Shown here in pieces: positions 29,721 through 39,597 of a stretch of DNA of 61,285 nucleotides (position 1 is the stretch's first letter; each line of letters begins with the position of its first letter). Position numbers and translations under genes: made by a program. Source of the stretch: an uncultured Alphaproteobacteria bacterium (GTDB lineage: Bacteria; Pseudomonadota; Alphaproteobacteria; Micavibrionales; Micavibrionaceae). Under the pieces are notes generated by a model, which was not told the DNA's origin, did no database searches, and saw only the letters and a program-made list of their open reading frames with translations. The stretch spans positions 1 through 61,285 of the forward strand of contig CAMLJM010000017.1 in NCBI GenBank assembly GCA_946480475.1, read 5' to 3'.

Positions 29721-30707
29721 ATGCGCCTTCCCGCTCTTAACATTCCGCTTAAAATAGCGATTTCAGTCGCTATCGTGGCTGTATTGATGTCACGCATGGA
29801 TTTCAGCCAGGTGGGCGCCCAGTTCGCCAAAGTTCAGATGGGTGGATTGTTCTGGGCCAGCGTGTTTATCCTATCGCAAATTGGCCTGCTTGCCTGGCGC
29901 TGGAAAGACCTCATTAACATCGACCATAACGGCCCTATCCTTTCTTATAAGGAATCTTTGAAAATCACCTTGGCCAGCTTGCTTGCCAATGTCTTGTTCA
30001 TTACCTCAATCAGTGGACTTGTCGTCAGGGTGGGGCTGACTGTTCATCGTGGGATTGATCTTACTAAAAGCATTTGTGCCGCTGTGGCTGACCGCCTGAT
30101 GACATTACTGGCACTTGTCTTACTGGCCGCCGTCTTTGTTCCGTTCTTCGATCGCTTTGCCAGCGCGGCGCTTCACAACGCCGCCTATGCCACAATGGCC
30201 GTTCTGGTATTCACAATTCTGATTTTTATCCCTGTTTTCTATAGCAAGGCTATCAAGGAAATGATTCTCAGCACGCCGAAGCTCGCCGCTTGTGTGCGCT
30301 ATCTCATATCCATTGGCCGTGACCGGGTTTTATTTTCGCGTATTGTTATAAACAGCCTTACGGCACAATTGTTCTATTTTATATCCGTTTATTTCATTGC
30401 TCTTTCAGCAGGCGCGCACTTCACATTCTTTGACCTGATGAGCGTTCTGCCCGTTATCACGCTCGTCGCCAGCCTTCCTGTCAGCTTTGGCGGCTGGGGC
30501 ATAAGAGAGGGTGCTTTTGTTTATGGCCTTGGTCTTATCGGCATTCCCATGGAAATGGCATTTGTGATTTCCATTGAAATCGGGCTGCTCACAATGCTGG
30601 CCACCGTACTCGCTGGCATTCCTGCCCTGCTCAGCATGGATATGCAGAAAATTGCACGGGATATAAAGGCCCTCATGAATAAGAGCAAAATACCCGAGCA
30701 GGCATGA
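29721..30707 (+). CDS. Lysylphosphatidylglycerol-synthase-TM / flippase-like membrane protein
   Basis: 328 residues with about eight membrane helices. The pattern SVAIVAVLMSRMDFSQVGAQ at the start, WRWKDL, ASLLANVLFI and PVSFGGWGIREGAFVYGLG near residues 255-280 belongs to the UPF0104/LPG_synthase_TM group. These proteins lack the C-terminal aminoacyl-transfer domain and are thought to flip or bind polyprenyl- or phospho-lipids. The next gene, four bases later, is an O-antigen-ligase-like protein, which suggests a role in moving or building surface polysaccharide. Confidence 0.85.
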   Translation: MRLPALNIPLKIAISVAIVAVLMSRMDFSQVGAQFAKVQMGGLFWASVFILSQIGLLAWRWKDLINIDHNGPILSYKESLKITLASLLANVLFITSISGLVVRVGLTVHRGIDLTKSICAAVADRLMTLLALVLLAAVFVPFFDRFASAALHNAAYATMAVLVFTILIFIPVFYSKAIKEMILSTPKLAACVRYLISIGRDRVLFSRIVINSLTAQLFYFISVYFIALSAGAHFTFFDLMSVLPVITLVASLPVSFGGWGIREGAFVYGLGLIGIPMEMAFVISIEIGLLTMLATVLAGIPALLSMDMQKIARDIKALMNKSKIPEQA

Positions 30708-30711
30708 GATC

Positions 30712-32046
30712 ATGCGTAAGGGCCTATCAATAATACTGAACAGCCTTATAGGCCCGACCCCTCTTCCTTTCATTTATCTTATACCGGGGCTAGCGCTCTG
30801 CCTGCTCCTACAGCTTCAGCTCACGTTTTTTAAAACCGAGGCTTATTTAGGATTACGACTGAATGCCGCAGACCTTATACTGCCGCTGATAGGTATTCTG
30901 ATCATCATCAGATTGGCGCTTGGAAAGGACAGATGGCCTGCGTGGCGCGTGCGGGGAACATATCTGTGGCTTGCGGGACTGACAGTTGTGATGACATTCG
31001 CTCTATTTAATGGGCATAACACTATTGAGGGGTGGGACAAGTGGGCCATACTGAATAAGTATACTGGCTGGTATGTATTGCTGGCGTATCTTGGTATTGG
31101 CGCATGGCTAGGCAGCCGACCTGTTGCTGAATGGGTCAATAGCCTTTTGCCCTTTTTTATAGCTGTATGGGTGTGTGGCCTGATCATCACTTTAGGCCCC
31201 CTTATGTGGTTTGATATGCAGGGCGATAGGCACCACATATTATTGAACTATCCGCTGGATGGTTTCATGGGCAACCGGAATGCCTACGCTTTTTTATCGT
31301 TCAGTGCATTGGCCATTATTACGGCATTGCAGTTGCGCAGCGCAACCCTACCCTCTTGGGGTTTTTATACGTTATGGGCGCTGGTTCCCATGCTATATTC
31401 ATACAACGCATCGCGTGCCGGTCTTGTGATCCTCGTTTTCTTACTGATTGCCTTTTCCTTACTTAACCTGAAATTTGCATGCCGTTACGTACTATTGCCC
31501 CTTGTCGTAGGAGCATTAGCAACCTTCATTTATTTCAGCTCCTTTAATTCCTATGCCATGCAGATTACCGGGGGTCATGTAAAGAATAGCGCTCAACTTA
31601 TAGAACTGGGCTACCTCACCCCTGAAGAGGCGAAAGAGAAACTGGATTATGTAGGCGACAAAGTCAGGACGGAAACATATGGGGATGCTCTAGAGCTATG
31701 GCGACAGCGTCCGCTGTCGGGAAGCGGACTGGGCGCATTCCGTGATTATCAGACCGATAAACGTGGTAAATTCAGCGATGTCATAGATTGCACAGGACTT
31801 TGGCTGCTGTCAGAAACAGGTATCCTGGGATTAGGATTATTTGCGGGCCTTTTCCTGATGGCGATGTGGAAAATTCTTGCAAATATCCGTTCTGGCAGGG
31901 ACTCATCAGGAATATATCTTGGCATACTGCTTCTCATGATGATATTCGGCATCATGTCACTTGTGCATGAATTGCTATATACACGTTTCCTGTGGTTCTT
32001 TATGGGATTGGCGCTGGCATTGCCGCCCGAAGAGCGCAAAACCTAG
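30712..32046 (+). CDS. O-antigen ligase / polymerase family membrane protein
   Basis: 444 residues with roughly ten to twelve membrane helices. The Wzy_C/WaaL-type region contains GNRNAYAFLSFSALAIITAL and YNASRAGLVILVFLLIAFSL. A periplasmic loop follows with LWRQRPLSGSGLGAFRDYQ, which holds the usual P-x-G-x-G and an acidic cluster. Such proteins join polysaccharide chains to lipid carriers or polymerise repeat units. It is coupled to the flippase-like gene. Its stop overlaps the convergent kinase gene by four bases. The acceptor cannot be told from sequence. Confidence 0.85.
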   Translation: MRKGLSIILNSLIGPTPLPFIYLIPGLALCLLLQLQLTFFKTEAYLGLRLNAADLILPLIGILIIIRLALGKDRWPAWRVRGTYLWLAGLTVVMTFALFNGHNTIEGWDKWAILNKYTGWYVLLAYLGIGAWLGSRPVAEWVNSLLPFFIAVWVCGLIITLGPLMWFDMQGDRHHILLNYPLDGFMGNRNAYAFLSFSALAIITALQLRSATLPSWGFYTLWALVPMLYSYNASRAGLVILVFLLIAFSLLNLKFACRYVLLPLVVGALATFIYFSSFNSYAMQITGGHVKNSAQLIELGYLTPEEAKEKLDYVGDKVRTETYGDALELWRQRPLSGSGLGAFRDYQTDKRGKFSDVIDCTGLWLLSETGILGLGLFAGLFLMAMWKILANIRSGRDSSGIYLGILLLMMIFGIMSLVHELLYTRFLWFFMGLALALPPEERKT

Positions 32047-33134
32047 AAAGCATCCGGCCGAATGACCTGCCTGACCTTTGCGGGATCGACCTGCGGCAGG
32101 TTATCAAATTGCACACCATGACTATCAAGCCATGATTTGAGCGGCGCCAGAACAGGATCTTTCAATCCTTCGGCAATATATCCCGCTACACGCGGCAAAT
32201 GCTGTAGATAACGATTCTTTCCATCGCGGACAGCCAAACGAATAAATTGCCCCAGAACGCGGCAATGGAATTGTGTCGCCAGAACGCGATACCAGTTACG
32301 GAAGTTTTTTTCCTCTTCTGCGGACATTCCTTCACAGAAACGATCCAGCATGGCCTTGCGCAGGTTTTCAGGCACATCCACACGCGCATCTTCCAGAAGA
32401 TTTGCGAGGTCATACGGCAGAGGGCCTGTCATAGCTCCCTGAAAATCCAGAATGCCGCAACGATCCTTATCCGCACGTTCCGGCATCCACATCAGATTTT
32501 CAAAATGATAGTCGATATGCAGGAAACCCTGCGGTACCGGCGGCAATGATTTTTCTATGCTGTCCCATACGGCCAGATACTCCTCGACCAGCCCGTCGGG
32601 GTTCGGCACGCCTTTCTGTACAGGCATGAACCAGTCCACTAACCGACGACGCCCGGTATGAACATGGCTGGCATAATATGCCGGGAGTTCGATATCGCCT
32701 GATTTAGCATTCTCACGCAGAAATTTCAGAACATCTGTTGCTAATGCGTAAAGTTCATCGCGGTTAGTACCATTGTCGAGCGCCATCTTGAACGAAGTGC
32801 TGCCAAAATCTTCCAGCAGCAGATACCCTTCTTCCATATCGGCTTCATAAATCCCGGGCGCCGCCAAACCAAGATCACGCATATATTTACTGATGCGGAT
32901 GAAATCTTTCATATTGTGCCCGGGCGTAACGTAAACGCTGCCATCGGGAACGGCTTCCATCAATATGGCTGTTTTGCCTGTGTTCGCATGCAAACGGAAG
33001 TAGCGACGAAAAGCTGAGTCTTCCCCCACAGCCGAAAGCTGCGCCTGTCCCCAGCCTGTACGGGCAAGGAAATCATCACGTACGCTGGCACGTGCGTCGA
33101 ACCATTCCTGAATCTTGGGTAAGGGCTGGGACAT
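32043..33134 (-). CDS. amgK: AmgK-like N-acetylmuramate/N-acetylglucosamine kinase
   Basis: 363 residues from the ATG at 33134; a TTG two codons upstream is less likely. It has the aminoglycoside-phosphotransferase fold. Visible are GEDSAFRRYFRL (nucleotide-binding loop), YLLLEDFGSTSF, the catalytic loop FLHIDYHFENLMW (HxDxH-x3-N) and the metal-binding GILDFQGAMTGPLPYDLANLL. The DFQGA--GP--YDLA pattern is that of AmgK (COG3178), which phosphorylates MurNAc at C1 in the peptidoglycan recycling bypass. Its usual partners murU and tsaE are not adjacent, so the name rests on sequence alone. Confidence 0.75.
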   Translation of the reverse strand: MSQPLPKIQEWFDARASVRDDFLARTGWGQAQLSAVGEDSAFRRYFRLHANTGKTAILMEAVPDGSVYVTPGHNMKDFIRISKYMRDLGLAAPGIYEADMEEGYLLLEDFGSTSFKMALDNGTNRDELYALATDVLKFLRENAKSGDIELPAYYASHVHTGRRRLVDWFMPVQKGVPNPDGLVEEYLAVWDSIEKSLPPVPQGFLHIDYHFENLMWMPERADKDRCGILDFQGAMTGPLPYDLANLLEDARVDVPENLRKAMLDRFCEGMSAEEEKNFRNWYRVLATQFHCRVLGQFIRLAVRDGKNRYLQHLPRVAGYIAEGLKDPVLAPLKSWLDSHGVQFDNLPQVDPAKVRQVIRPDAF

Positions 33135-33185
33135 AAACAAAGAAATTAAAGATACACTCTACAAATGCAACCTGAATCAATAGAT

Positions 33186-33608
33186 TTAGGCGTCTTTTCC
33201 GCCTTTACCGGATCCTCTGCTTTTGCTGGCCATCTGTTTCAAGGCATCGATATGCGATTGCGAGGCCTGCTTGGGACGCGAAGGAGCGGCCCCCGTCTCC
33301 CGGCCAAACAAGGCTGTATTTTCACTAGCCAGCGCCCTGAGGATTTCCTTGCCAAATGTATCGGGCGCCATATCCAGCGCTTGCGGTGCTTCCGGCACCT
33401 CGTGCTCCTCTTCCTCAATTTCCTGACGATAAATCACGCGGCTGACAGCATGGGCCACAATCCCTGTTAAATGAGGTTGTGCCAATGCTTGCAATAATTT
33501 GGGGTCTTCGTTCGTCCACGCAATGATCTGCTGGCGGGCCTTTGTAGCATTGCCCCTGGTCAGATTCAGGGCTTCCTTGATGCGTCTTTCAGCGTATTCG
33601 CGGCTCAT
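33186..33608 (-). CDS. Conserved hypothetical protein, 140 aa
   Basis: The ATG at 33608 follows AGGAAAATTAA. It begins MSREYAERRIKEALNLTRGN and continues with a small helical domain (residues about 1-75: ATKARQQIIAWTNEDPKLLQ and LTGIVAHAVSRVIYRQ). An acidic linker EEEEHEVPEAP and a disordered basic, Gly/Ser-rich C-terminus follow. The layout suggests a soluble adaptor. I have seen similar short proteins annotated only as hypothetical in alphaproteobacteria and cannot assign a role. Confidence 0.75.
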   Translation of the reverse strand: MSREYAERRIKEALNLTRGNATKARQQIIAWTNEDPKLLQALAQPHLTGIVAHAVSRVIYRQEIEEEEHEVPEAPQALDMAPDTFGKEILRALASENTALFGRETGAAPSRPKQASQSHIDALKQMASKSRGSGKGGKDA

Positions 33609-33708
33609 TTAATTTTCCTGAAGAAGATGAGAGAAGATATGAGATCAGAACGTCCTTCTATTGTCTCATATAAATCCGAGGTTAGCCAACCATGGACGTA
33701 AAAGACTG

Positions 33709-33735
33709 AAATTGCGAAATATTATTTCGCAATTT
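33709..33735 (-). terminator. Perfect 12-bp hairpin after the dehydrogenase gene
   Basis: AAATTGCGAAAT (33709-33720), loop ATT, ATTTCGCAATTT (33724-33735). On the minus strand it lies 23 bases past the stop at 33758 but is followed only by CAGTCTTTT. On the plus strand it is followed by GTTTTT. It is probably a terminator, perhaps in both directions. Confidence 0.5.
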
Positions 33736-33757
33736 GTTTTTCCGTAAACTGTCGAAA

Positions 33758-34969
33758 TCAGGCGTTGAGAATCTTATTCAGGGCTATATACATGCCTGCA
33801 TCCTGAGGGGCTGCCGCGTAGCGATCCGCCAGTGCATACATTTCCCGCACATTTGCGGCAATCTTTTCCCGGGTCATAGCCTTGGCTTCATCCGCTTTCT
33901 TGCTCGACTTGGATGTCAATTCCACAAAAGCGGCAATAACGCCGCCAGAATTTGCAATAAAGTCCGGCACCAGGTAAATGCCGCGTTCATGGAATTTTTC
34001 CCGGGCCTCTTCCGTGCAAGGGCCGTTAGCCCCCTCGCAAACAAATTTGGCCTTTACCTTCACTGAATTGGTTTCTGTCAGCACATTCTGCACAGCACAA
34101 GGGAACAGTATATCCGTTTGCTGATACAAGACATCTTCCGGTTCATCAGAGATCTTCTGGCCTTCCTTAGGCAATAATTTATTGACGATCGCAACATCCT
34201 GCGCGATCAGCGCCGCTTTCAATTCTTCAGATAGCGGTTTCGTGAATGTCCATGTGCCGCCATATTTCGGATCAGCCATGGCGCTTAAACGTGCACCTGT
34301 TTCACTGAAATAACGGAACACAGCAGCACCCATAGCCCCCATGCCCTGTACTGCAAATGTGCTTGTCCCCGGTTTAACCCCACGCACTTCCATCATGGTC
34401 TGTCCCGCGACAGCGACGCCCAGACCAGCAATACCTTCGCGGTCGTAATCGGTACCGCCCATGCTGAGCGGCTTGCCCGTAAAGCAAGTTGTCGATTTCA
34501 ATTCATCGCAAGCCCAGATGGCCTGTTGTGGCTGCGCACCCAGATCAAAACCAAAGCCACCAAACGATCCGCCATTTTCACGCAGGAATGGCGCGCAAAG
34601 CTTCACGAAGCGGCGGTATTTCTTTTCAAAATCCGGAGCGGATGTATCAGCGCGCAAGCCTGACTTGGAGCCACCAAGCGGCAAGCCCGCCGCTGCGTTT
34701 TTCAGCGCCATCGTGCGTGCCAGCATTTTCACTTCATCAAGGGTAACACTGGTTGTTACACGCGTGCCGCCCTTGCCGCTGCGCTCCATGGGGCCACCGA
34801 TACTAATTGCGGTGTTCCACACAACCACGTAACCTTCGACACCCATTTCTGGATCACGGACTGTTGTCTCCAGCTCTGGCTTCATATCTGCAAAACGTGT
34901 TTTGAGATCAGCTAACTGATCGTAGAATTTGGTAGCTTCCGGTGTGACTTTAATGGCAGCGGCACTCAT
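33758..34969 (-). CDS. Glu/Leu/Phe/Val dehydrogenase family protein
   Basis: 403 residues. These enzymes oxidatively deaminate amino acids with NAD or NADP. The N-terminal dimerisation/substrate domain holds the catalytic Lys in AAAGLPLGGSKSGLRAD, where the usual G-G-x-K-G-G is G-G-S-K-S-G. The C-terminal Rossmann domain contains FAVQGMGAMGAAVFRYF (GxGxxG) and FVCEGANGPC, VPDFIANSGGVIAAF. The NSGGVI and EGAN motifs are typical. Glutamate is the commonest substrate, but branched-chain amino acids cannot be excluded. The downstream aminotransferase cluster is separate. Confidence 0.88.
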   Translation of the reverse strand: MSAAAIKVTPEATKFYDQLADLKTRFADMKPELETTVRDPEMGVEGYVVVWNTAISIGGPMERSGKGGTRVTTSVTLDEVKMLARTMALKNAAAGLPLGGSKSGLRADTSAPDFEKKYRRFVKLCAPFLRENGGSFGGFGFDLGAQPQQAIWACDELKSTTCFTGKPLSMGGTDYDREGIAGLGVAVAGQTMMEVRGVKPGTSTFAVQGMGAMGAAVFRYFSETGARLSAMADPKYGGTWTFTKPLSEELKAALIAQDVAIVNKLLPKEGQKISDEPEDVLYQQTDILFPCAVQNVLTETNSVKVKAKFVCEGANGPCTEEAREKFHERGIYLVPDFIANSGGVIAAFVELTSKSSKKADEAKAMTREKIAANVREMYALADRYAAAPQDAGMYIALNKILNA

Positions 34970-35071
34970 AGATATACTCCCAGAATGTTCTTATTAATTT
35001 TCCCGAATATATATATCCGCATCTCATTGCTACGCCAAGGGCCTGATTTTGCAAGTGCGAGATGCTTGCTT

Positions 35072-35163
35072 TTGTCATCTCGAGCATAGCCGAGAAATCT
35101 GTTACAAATTTCAAATATCCTTCGGCTGCACACGCTCGTGGCGCACTTCGCTCAGGATGACAA
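35072..35163. repeat. Palindromic repeat overlapping the 3' end of mfd
   Basis: The ends TTGTCATC (35072-35079) and GATGACAA (35156-35163) are perfect inverted copies, and the interior carries CGAGCATAGCCGAG and CTTCGGCTGCACACGC-type sequence. The arm CACTTCGCTCAGGATGACAA resembles the repeat at 23850-23922. The mfd stop codon TGA (35152-35154) and its last few codons lie inside the repeat. Confidence 0.7.
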
Positions 35164-38100
35164 TGAGGATAGCTCTTTCACCAAGGCCTCCACGCCTTTA
35201 ACGCGTTGTTGCGTGCTCATCCACTGGCGCGGCGTGAAAAGCTTCTGGTCAGGGCGGAGTTTTACGGAGCCACCCTTTTCCTGCATCCACTTCATCAGGC
35301 CCGGCACGTTGGGCGGATTATCCTTATAGAAACCGATCACTACACCTTTAGGTCCCGCATCGAGGCGATCAACACCCGCCAGCCGGCAATATTGCTTGAT
35401 CGCGACAATAGAAAGCAGATTCTCAAACTCTTCCGGCAACGGTCCGAAGCGGTCAATCATTTCAGCGGCGAAGCCTTCGATGCCCTGTTTGTCTTCCAGT
35501 TCTGACAAGCGACGATAAAGCGACATACGCACATTAAGATCTGCTACGTAATGCTCAGGAATGAGGACCGATGTACCCAGATTAATCTGCGGCGACCATT
35601 TATCAGGTATCGCGTCGCCACCGGAAATATCAAACCCTTCGCGCGCCGCTGCTACAGCTTCTTCCAGCATCTGTTGATAAAGTTCTACACCGACCTCGCG
35701 GATATGACCGGATTGCTCCTCGCCCAGCAGGTTGCCCGCACCGCGAATATCCATGTCATGGCTTGCGAGCTGGAACCCTGCCCCCAACGTATCCAGTGTT
35801 TCGAGCACCTCCAGGCGTTTTTGTGCCTGATCGGTTAGTTTCTTCGTATGCTCATAGGTCAGGTATGCATAAGCCCGCACTTTTGAACGACCAATGCGCC
35901 CCCGTATCTGGTAAAGCTGCGCCAAACCAAACAGATCGGAGCGATGAACAATCATTGTGTTCGCCGTAGGGATATCGATCCCGTTCTCGATAATATTGGT
36001 TGCCAGCAGGACATTATATTGACCGTCATAGAATGCGGTCATACGGTCTTCCAGCTCCTGCGCACTCATCTGCCCATGGGCGCTGATGACTTTTACCTCT
36101 GGCACCAGTTCTTTCAGCATGTCCTCGACATCCTGAATATCCTTGATGCGCGGACAGACGTAGAAGGACTGGCCGCCGCGATAATGTTCGCGCAGGATCG
36201 CCTCGCGGATCACCACCGGATCAAACGGCAATACGAACGTACGGATCGCCAAGCGATCAACCGGGGGCGACGCAATAATGCTCATGTCACGCACGCCCGT
36301 CAGCGCCATTTGCAGCGTGCGCGGGATCGGCGTTGCCGTCAGTGTCAGGACGTGGACATTCGCTTTCAGTTCTTTCAGTTTTTCTTTCTGCTTCACACCA
36401 AAGCGTTGTTCCTCATCAACGATGACAAGGCCCAGATGGGCAAATTTGATTTTCTCAGCCAGAATGGCATGCGTGCCGACCACGATATTGACGCTGCCAT
36501 CGGTCAGCCCCTTGCGTGTCAATTCGGCATCCCGTGCCGATACCATGCGTGAAAGTTGCCCCACGCGAATACCGGTTCCGGCAAAACGCTGGCTGAAATT
36601 ATTGTAATGCTGGCGCGCCAGTAACGTAGTCGGTACCACAACGGCCACCTGCACCCCATGCATGGCCGCCACATATGCCGCCCGCAAGGCAATTTCAGTC
36701 TTACCAAAACCGACATCGCCGCAAACCAGGCGGTCCATCGGCTGGCCACTCAGCAGATCTTTCTGGACATCATCAATAGCGCGAAGCTGGTCATCTGTTT
36801 CCTGATAAGGGAAGCGCGCCACAAAATCGTTATAGGTCGCGGTGACTTCCATGACCTCGCCACGCTGCAACTGCCGCGCCGCAGCAATTTTCAGCAAACC
36901 TTCGGCCATGATCATCAGATCTTTCTTGACCTTGGCTTTACGGGCTTGCCAGCCTGCCCCACCCAGCTTATCCAGCTGGCTTACGCCGTCTTCGCCACCG
37001 AAGCGTGAAAGCACTTCTATATTCTCGACGGGGACAAACAGCCGATCGCCGCCGTCATAAACCAGCTTCAGGCAATCATGCAACGTGCCCGCCGCCTCAA
37101 CCGTTTCCAGCGATTCAAAGCGGCCAATACCATGATCGATATGAACAACGAGGTCGCCCGGTGTCAGTGATGAAACCTCGCGCAGGAAATTATCGGCCTT
37201 TTTACGTTTTTTGGAGGCACGCGCGAGACGGTCGCCCAATAAATCCTGCTCAGTAATAACCGCTAAGTCAGGTGCAACAAATCCATGCTCCAGCGCCAGA
37301 ATGCACATACCGATCTGGTACTGATCAAGATTCTTTAGGTCTTCGGCATTATTGACATCACTTAATGAAGTGAAGCCCGCCGCCATCATCAGGCTGCGCA
37401 GGCGCTCTCGTGAGCCCATGCTGTAGGCCGCAATCAATATCTTGCGGCCATTCCTTCTTAATTCGGAAGCATGTTCCGAAAGCGCCTTAAAAATATCACC
37501 GTTCGGCAGAGCACGAATGTCAGCGAAGTCCCGCCCCTTCCGCGCACTATCTTCCGTTTCATGCGCCGCGCCAAAAGGCGACAGTGTGAACACATCTTTT
37601 AAGTGACCTGACCATTCCTGCTCGGACAGATACAACCGTGACCATGGTAATGGATGATAGATGGTGCCACTTAAGGAAACATCAGCGCCGTCCTTTTTCT
37701 GTTTCCGTTTACTGCCTGCATCTTCGAGAGTGCGGCGCGCCTGATAAAAATCGACAATCTGTGTCAGTCGCTCTGTGCGTGACTGTTCGGCCGCTGCATC
37801 CATCGTGACCATGGCATTTGGCACATAATCGAACAGCGTATCCATATGTTCAAAGAATAATGGCAGCCAGTGATCCATACCGTTATAACGGCGGCCCGCA
37901 CTGATTGATTCATATAAAGGGTCATTATCGTGGATGACACCGAAAAGCTCACGATACCCTGAACGAAAACGCGCGATCGATGCTTCATCCAGAAAGAACT
38001 CAGTCGCCGGATGCAGGGTTAGCTTGGATATTTTCTTATCCGTACGCTGGCTTGCAGGATCAAATGTGCGGATACTCTCGATCTCATCACCAAAAAGATC

Positions 38101-38673
38101 AAGACGGACAGGTTCGTCGTAACCCGGTGGGAAAATATCGACGATACCGCCACGGAAAGCATATTCGCCGTGTTCGCGCACAGTGTCTGTACGCGTATAC
38201 CCATTATTATGCAGGAATGTCTGCAGATGTTCCTGCTTCAACTGCCCGCCCCGTTCGGCGATAAGGCTGGCACCGGCAATCACATTCTTGGGCGTAACTT
38301 TCTGTGTTACCGCATTCACGGTTGTCAAAAGGATGCGGGGATGACGCTCGCGCTGCAGCTCCCATGCCATCAATGTGCAAAGCGTTGCCACACGTTGCGC
38401 CACAATCTCGACATTCGGGGATACGCGGTCATAGGGCAAACAATCCCAGGCCGGGAATGAAGCCACTTTTACATCCGGCGCAAAGAACGCGATCAGGTCC
38501 TGCAGTTCTGCTACGCGGGCGTCATCCATCGCCACGTGAATCAGCACGCGGTCCTGCGGCATCAGGGCCTTGGCGCGTTCGATGAGGATACGAGCATCCT
38601 GCCCTTCTGGTGCACCGTGAATGACCGGATGGGTAAGGACGGAATGTGCTGATTTTTCCACAGGTTGTGACAT
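35152..38673 (-). CDS. mfd: Transcription-repair coupling factor Mfd
   Basis: 1173 residues. Mfd binds RNA polymerase stalled at lesions, pushes it off and recruits UvrA. The N-terminal UvrB-homology module (DRVLIHVAMDDARVAELQDL, YDRVSP) is followed by the CarD-like polymerase-interaction domain (LTPGDLVVHIDHGIGRFESL) and the translocase motor. The motor has Walker A in VCGDVGFGKTEIALRAAYVA, the DEEQRFGV box, LTATPIPRTL and GRIGRS. The C-terminal TRCF domain ends in sequence derived from an intergenic repeat (LSSLSS), so the last residues are probably not ancestral. It lies 74 bp downstream of sdhE on the same strand. Confidence 0.97.
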   Translation of the reverse strand: MSQPVEKSAHSVLTHPVIHGAPEGQDARILIERAKALMPQDRVLIHVAMDDARVAELQDLIAFFAPDVKVASFPAWDCLPYDRVSPNVEIVAQRVATLCTLMAWELQRERHPRILLTTVNAVTQKVTPKNVIAGASLIAERGGQLKQEHLQTFLHNNGYTRTDTVREHGEYAFRGGIVDIFPPGYDEPVRLDLFGDEIESIRTFDPASQRTDKKISKLTLHPATEFFLDEASIARFRSGYRELFGVIHDNDPLYESISAGRRYNGMDHWLPLFFEHMDTLFDYVPNAMVTMDAAAEQSRTERLTQIVDFYQARRTLEDAGSKRKQKKDGADVSLSGTIYHPLPWSRLYLSEQEWSGHLKDVFTLSPFGAAHETEDSARKGRDFADIRALPNGDIFKALSEHASELRRNGRKILIAAYSMGSRERLRSLMMAAGFTSLSDVNNAEDLKNLDQYQIGMCILALEHGFVAPDLAVITEQDLLGDRLARASKKRKKADNFLREVSSLTPGDLVVHIDHGIGRFESLETVEAAGTLHDCLKLVYDGGDRLFVPVENIEVLSRFGGEDGVSQLDKLGGAGWQARKAKVKKDLMIMAEGLLKIAAARQLQRGEVMEVTATYNDFVARFPYQETDDQLRAIDDVQKDLLSGQPMDRLVCGDVGFGKTEIALRAAYVAAMHGVQVAVVVPTTLLARQHYNNFSQRFAGTGIRVGQLSRMVSARDAELTRKGLTDGSVNIVVGTHAILAEKIKFAHLGLVIVDEEQRFGVKQKEKLKELKANVHVLTLTATPIPRTLQMALTGVRDMSIIASPPVDRLAIRTFVLPFDPVVIREAILREHYRGGQSFYVCPRIKDIQDVEDMLKELVPEVKVISAHGQMSAQELEDRMTAFYDGQYNVLLATNIIENGIDIPTANTMIVHRSDLFGLAQLYQIRGRIGRSKVRAYAYLTYEHTKKLTDQAQKRLEVLETLDTLGAGFQLASHDMDIRGAGNLLGEEQSGHIREVGVELYQQMLEEAVAAAREGFDISGGDAIPDKWSPQINLGTSVLIPEHYVADLNVRMSLYRRLSELEDKQGIEGFAAEMIDRFGPLPEEFENLLSIVAIKQYCRLAGVDRLDAGPKGVVIGFYKDNPPNVPGLMKWMQEKGGSVKLRPDQKLFTPRQWMSTQQRVKGVEALVKELSSLSS

Positions 38674-38746
38674 GCGGAGGTTTTACTCTTCCCACTTGGA
38701 GAGGTAAAGAAAACAAATCCTAAAAATTATATTTATGTCAAATTTT

Positions 38747-39010
38747 CTAGGGGAGTTTATGCGTCAGAAAACGCTCCAGCATGGACGTCACCAGATTTGC
38801 AGGCGGCACTTCTACACCTGCAATCCAGTTATATAAATCCGGATCCGGTGTTTCGAGCAATTGCTCATACGCTGTCAGTTCCGTTTCTGAGAAACCGGGA
38901 ACGTTCTTATCAGCGAAAGAACCCATAATCAGGTCCATTTCCCGTGTGCCCCTGTGCCAGGACCGGAATATCAGCCGTTTGCGCCAGTTCTGTATTTCTT
39001 CTAAAGTCAT
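38747..39010 (-). CDS. sdhE: Succinate dehydrogenase assembly factor SdhE
   Basis: 87 residues, normal length. SdhE promotes covalent attachment of FAD to the flavoprotein of succinate dehydrogenase. The family motif RGTRE is present in RSWHRGTREMDLIMGSFAD, and the following LTAYEQLLETPDPDLYNWI is typical. It is upstream of mfd on the same strand and divergent from the membrane-protein/recG operon. The recG-sdhE-mfd neighbourhood is a recurrent alphaproteobacterial arrangement. Confidence 0.95.
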   Translation of the reverse strand: MTLEEIQNWRKRLIFRSWHRGTREMDLIMGSFADKNVPGFSETELTAYEQLLETPDPDLYNWIAGVEVPPANLVTSMLERFLTHKLP

Positions 39011-39040
39011 GTTGGATTCATAATATAAAGGACACCGATC

Positions 39041-39592
39041 ATGAAGAACTTTCTCAAGGACAACGCCGTACTGGTTGCAGGTATCGCCCTGCCCCTTTTA
39101 CTGGCACTGGTGTTCTTTATTGCCACACAAATCAGCGCCGGTAGCGGAGAGCCGCCCCAGACATCAGTGGTTTTCACTACAGGATACTATGATACGAATA
39201 CAGGTTACGGTTTCGAAGTCAAAGACGGAGAGCTTATCTTTCGTTTTAGCAAGCCAGACAATAATTACAATATGGGGAAACCGCGCCTTTACATCTATGA
39301 ACCACTTAAAAAAGCTGTACGTGAGATCGAACTGCCGTCCATAGATAATACAAAAAAATACTCATCAGCAGTGGTTAAGGGTATCGGCAAGCTGAATACG
39401 CTGGAAAAAAGCCCTGATGGTTTTGTGTTCGAAATGGGCAGTCGTGGCGGCGGTTCAAACCTGATGACTGAAATGTTTGGTGGCGGCTCTCGATACCGCA
39501 ACCAGTGCATTATGCGTAAGAATGCCTATCGCCATGTCTTGCCTGATGTATCAGATTACTACTGCCGCTTCATCGGCTGGGTTGCGGAATAA
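39041..39592 (+). CDS. Membrane-anchored protein of unknown function, 183 aa
   Basis: AAAGGAC precedes the ATG. One membrane helix (residues about 10-31, VLVAGIALPLLLALVFFIAT) anchors an otherwise extracytoplasmic beta-rich domain: YGFEVKDGELIFRF, then PRLYIYEPLKKAVREIELP. Cysteines lie at NQCIM and YYCRF. Proteins of this layout often accompany DUF2157 membrane proteins, and here the DUF2157 gene starts five bases after the stop. The function is unknown; the pair may form a small envelope complex. Confidence 0.75.
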   Translation: MKNFLKDNAVLVAGIALPLLLALVFFIATQISAGSGEPPQTSVVFTTGYYDTNTGYGFEVKDGELIFRFSKPDNNYNMGKPRLYIYEPLKKAVREIELPSIDNTKKYSSAVVKGIGKLNTLEKSPDGFVFEMGSRGGGSNLMTEMFGGGSRYRNQCIMRKNAYRHVLPDVSDYYCRFIGWVAE

Positions 39593-39597
39593 CGACC

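Noticed and set aside
35152..35163. Frameshift or truncation of mfd at its 3' end
   Set aside because: All catalytic and C-terminal TRCF features are present; only the last few residues come from the repeat.
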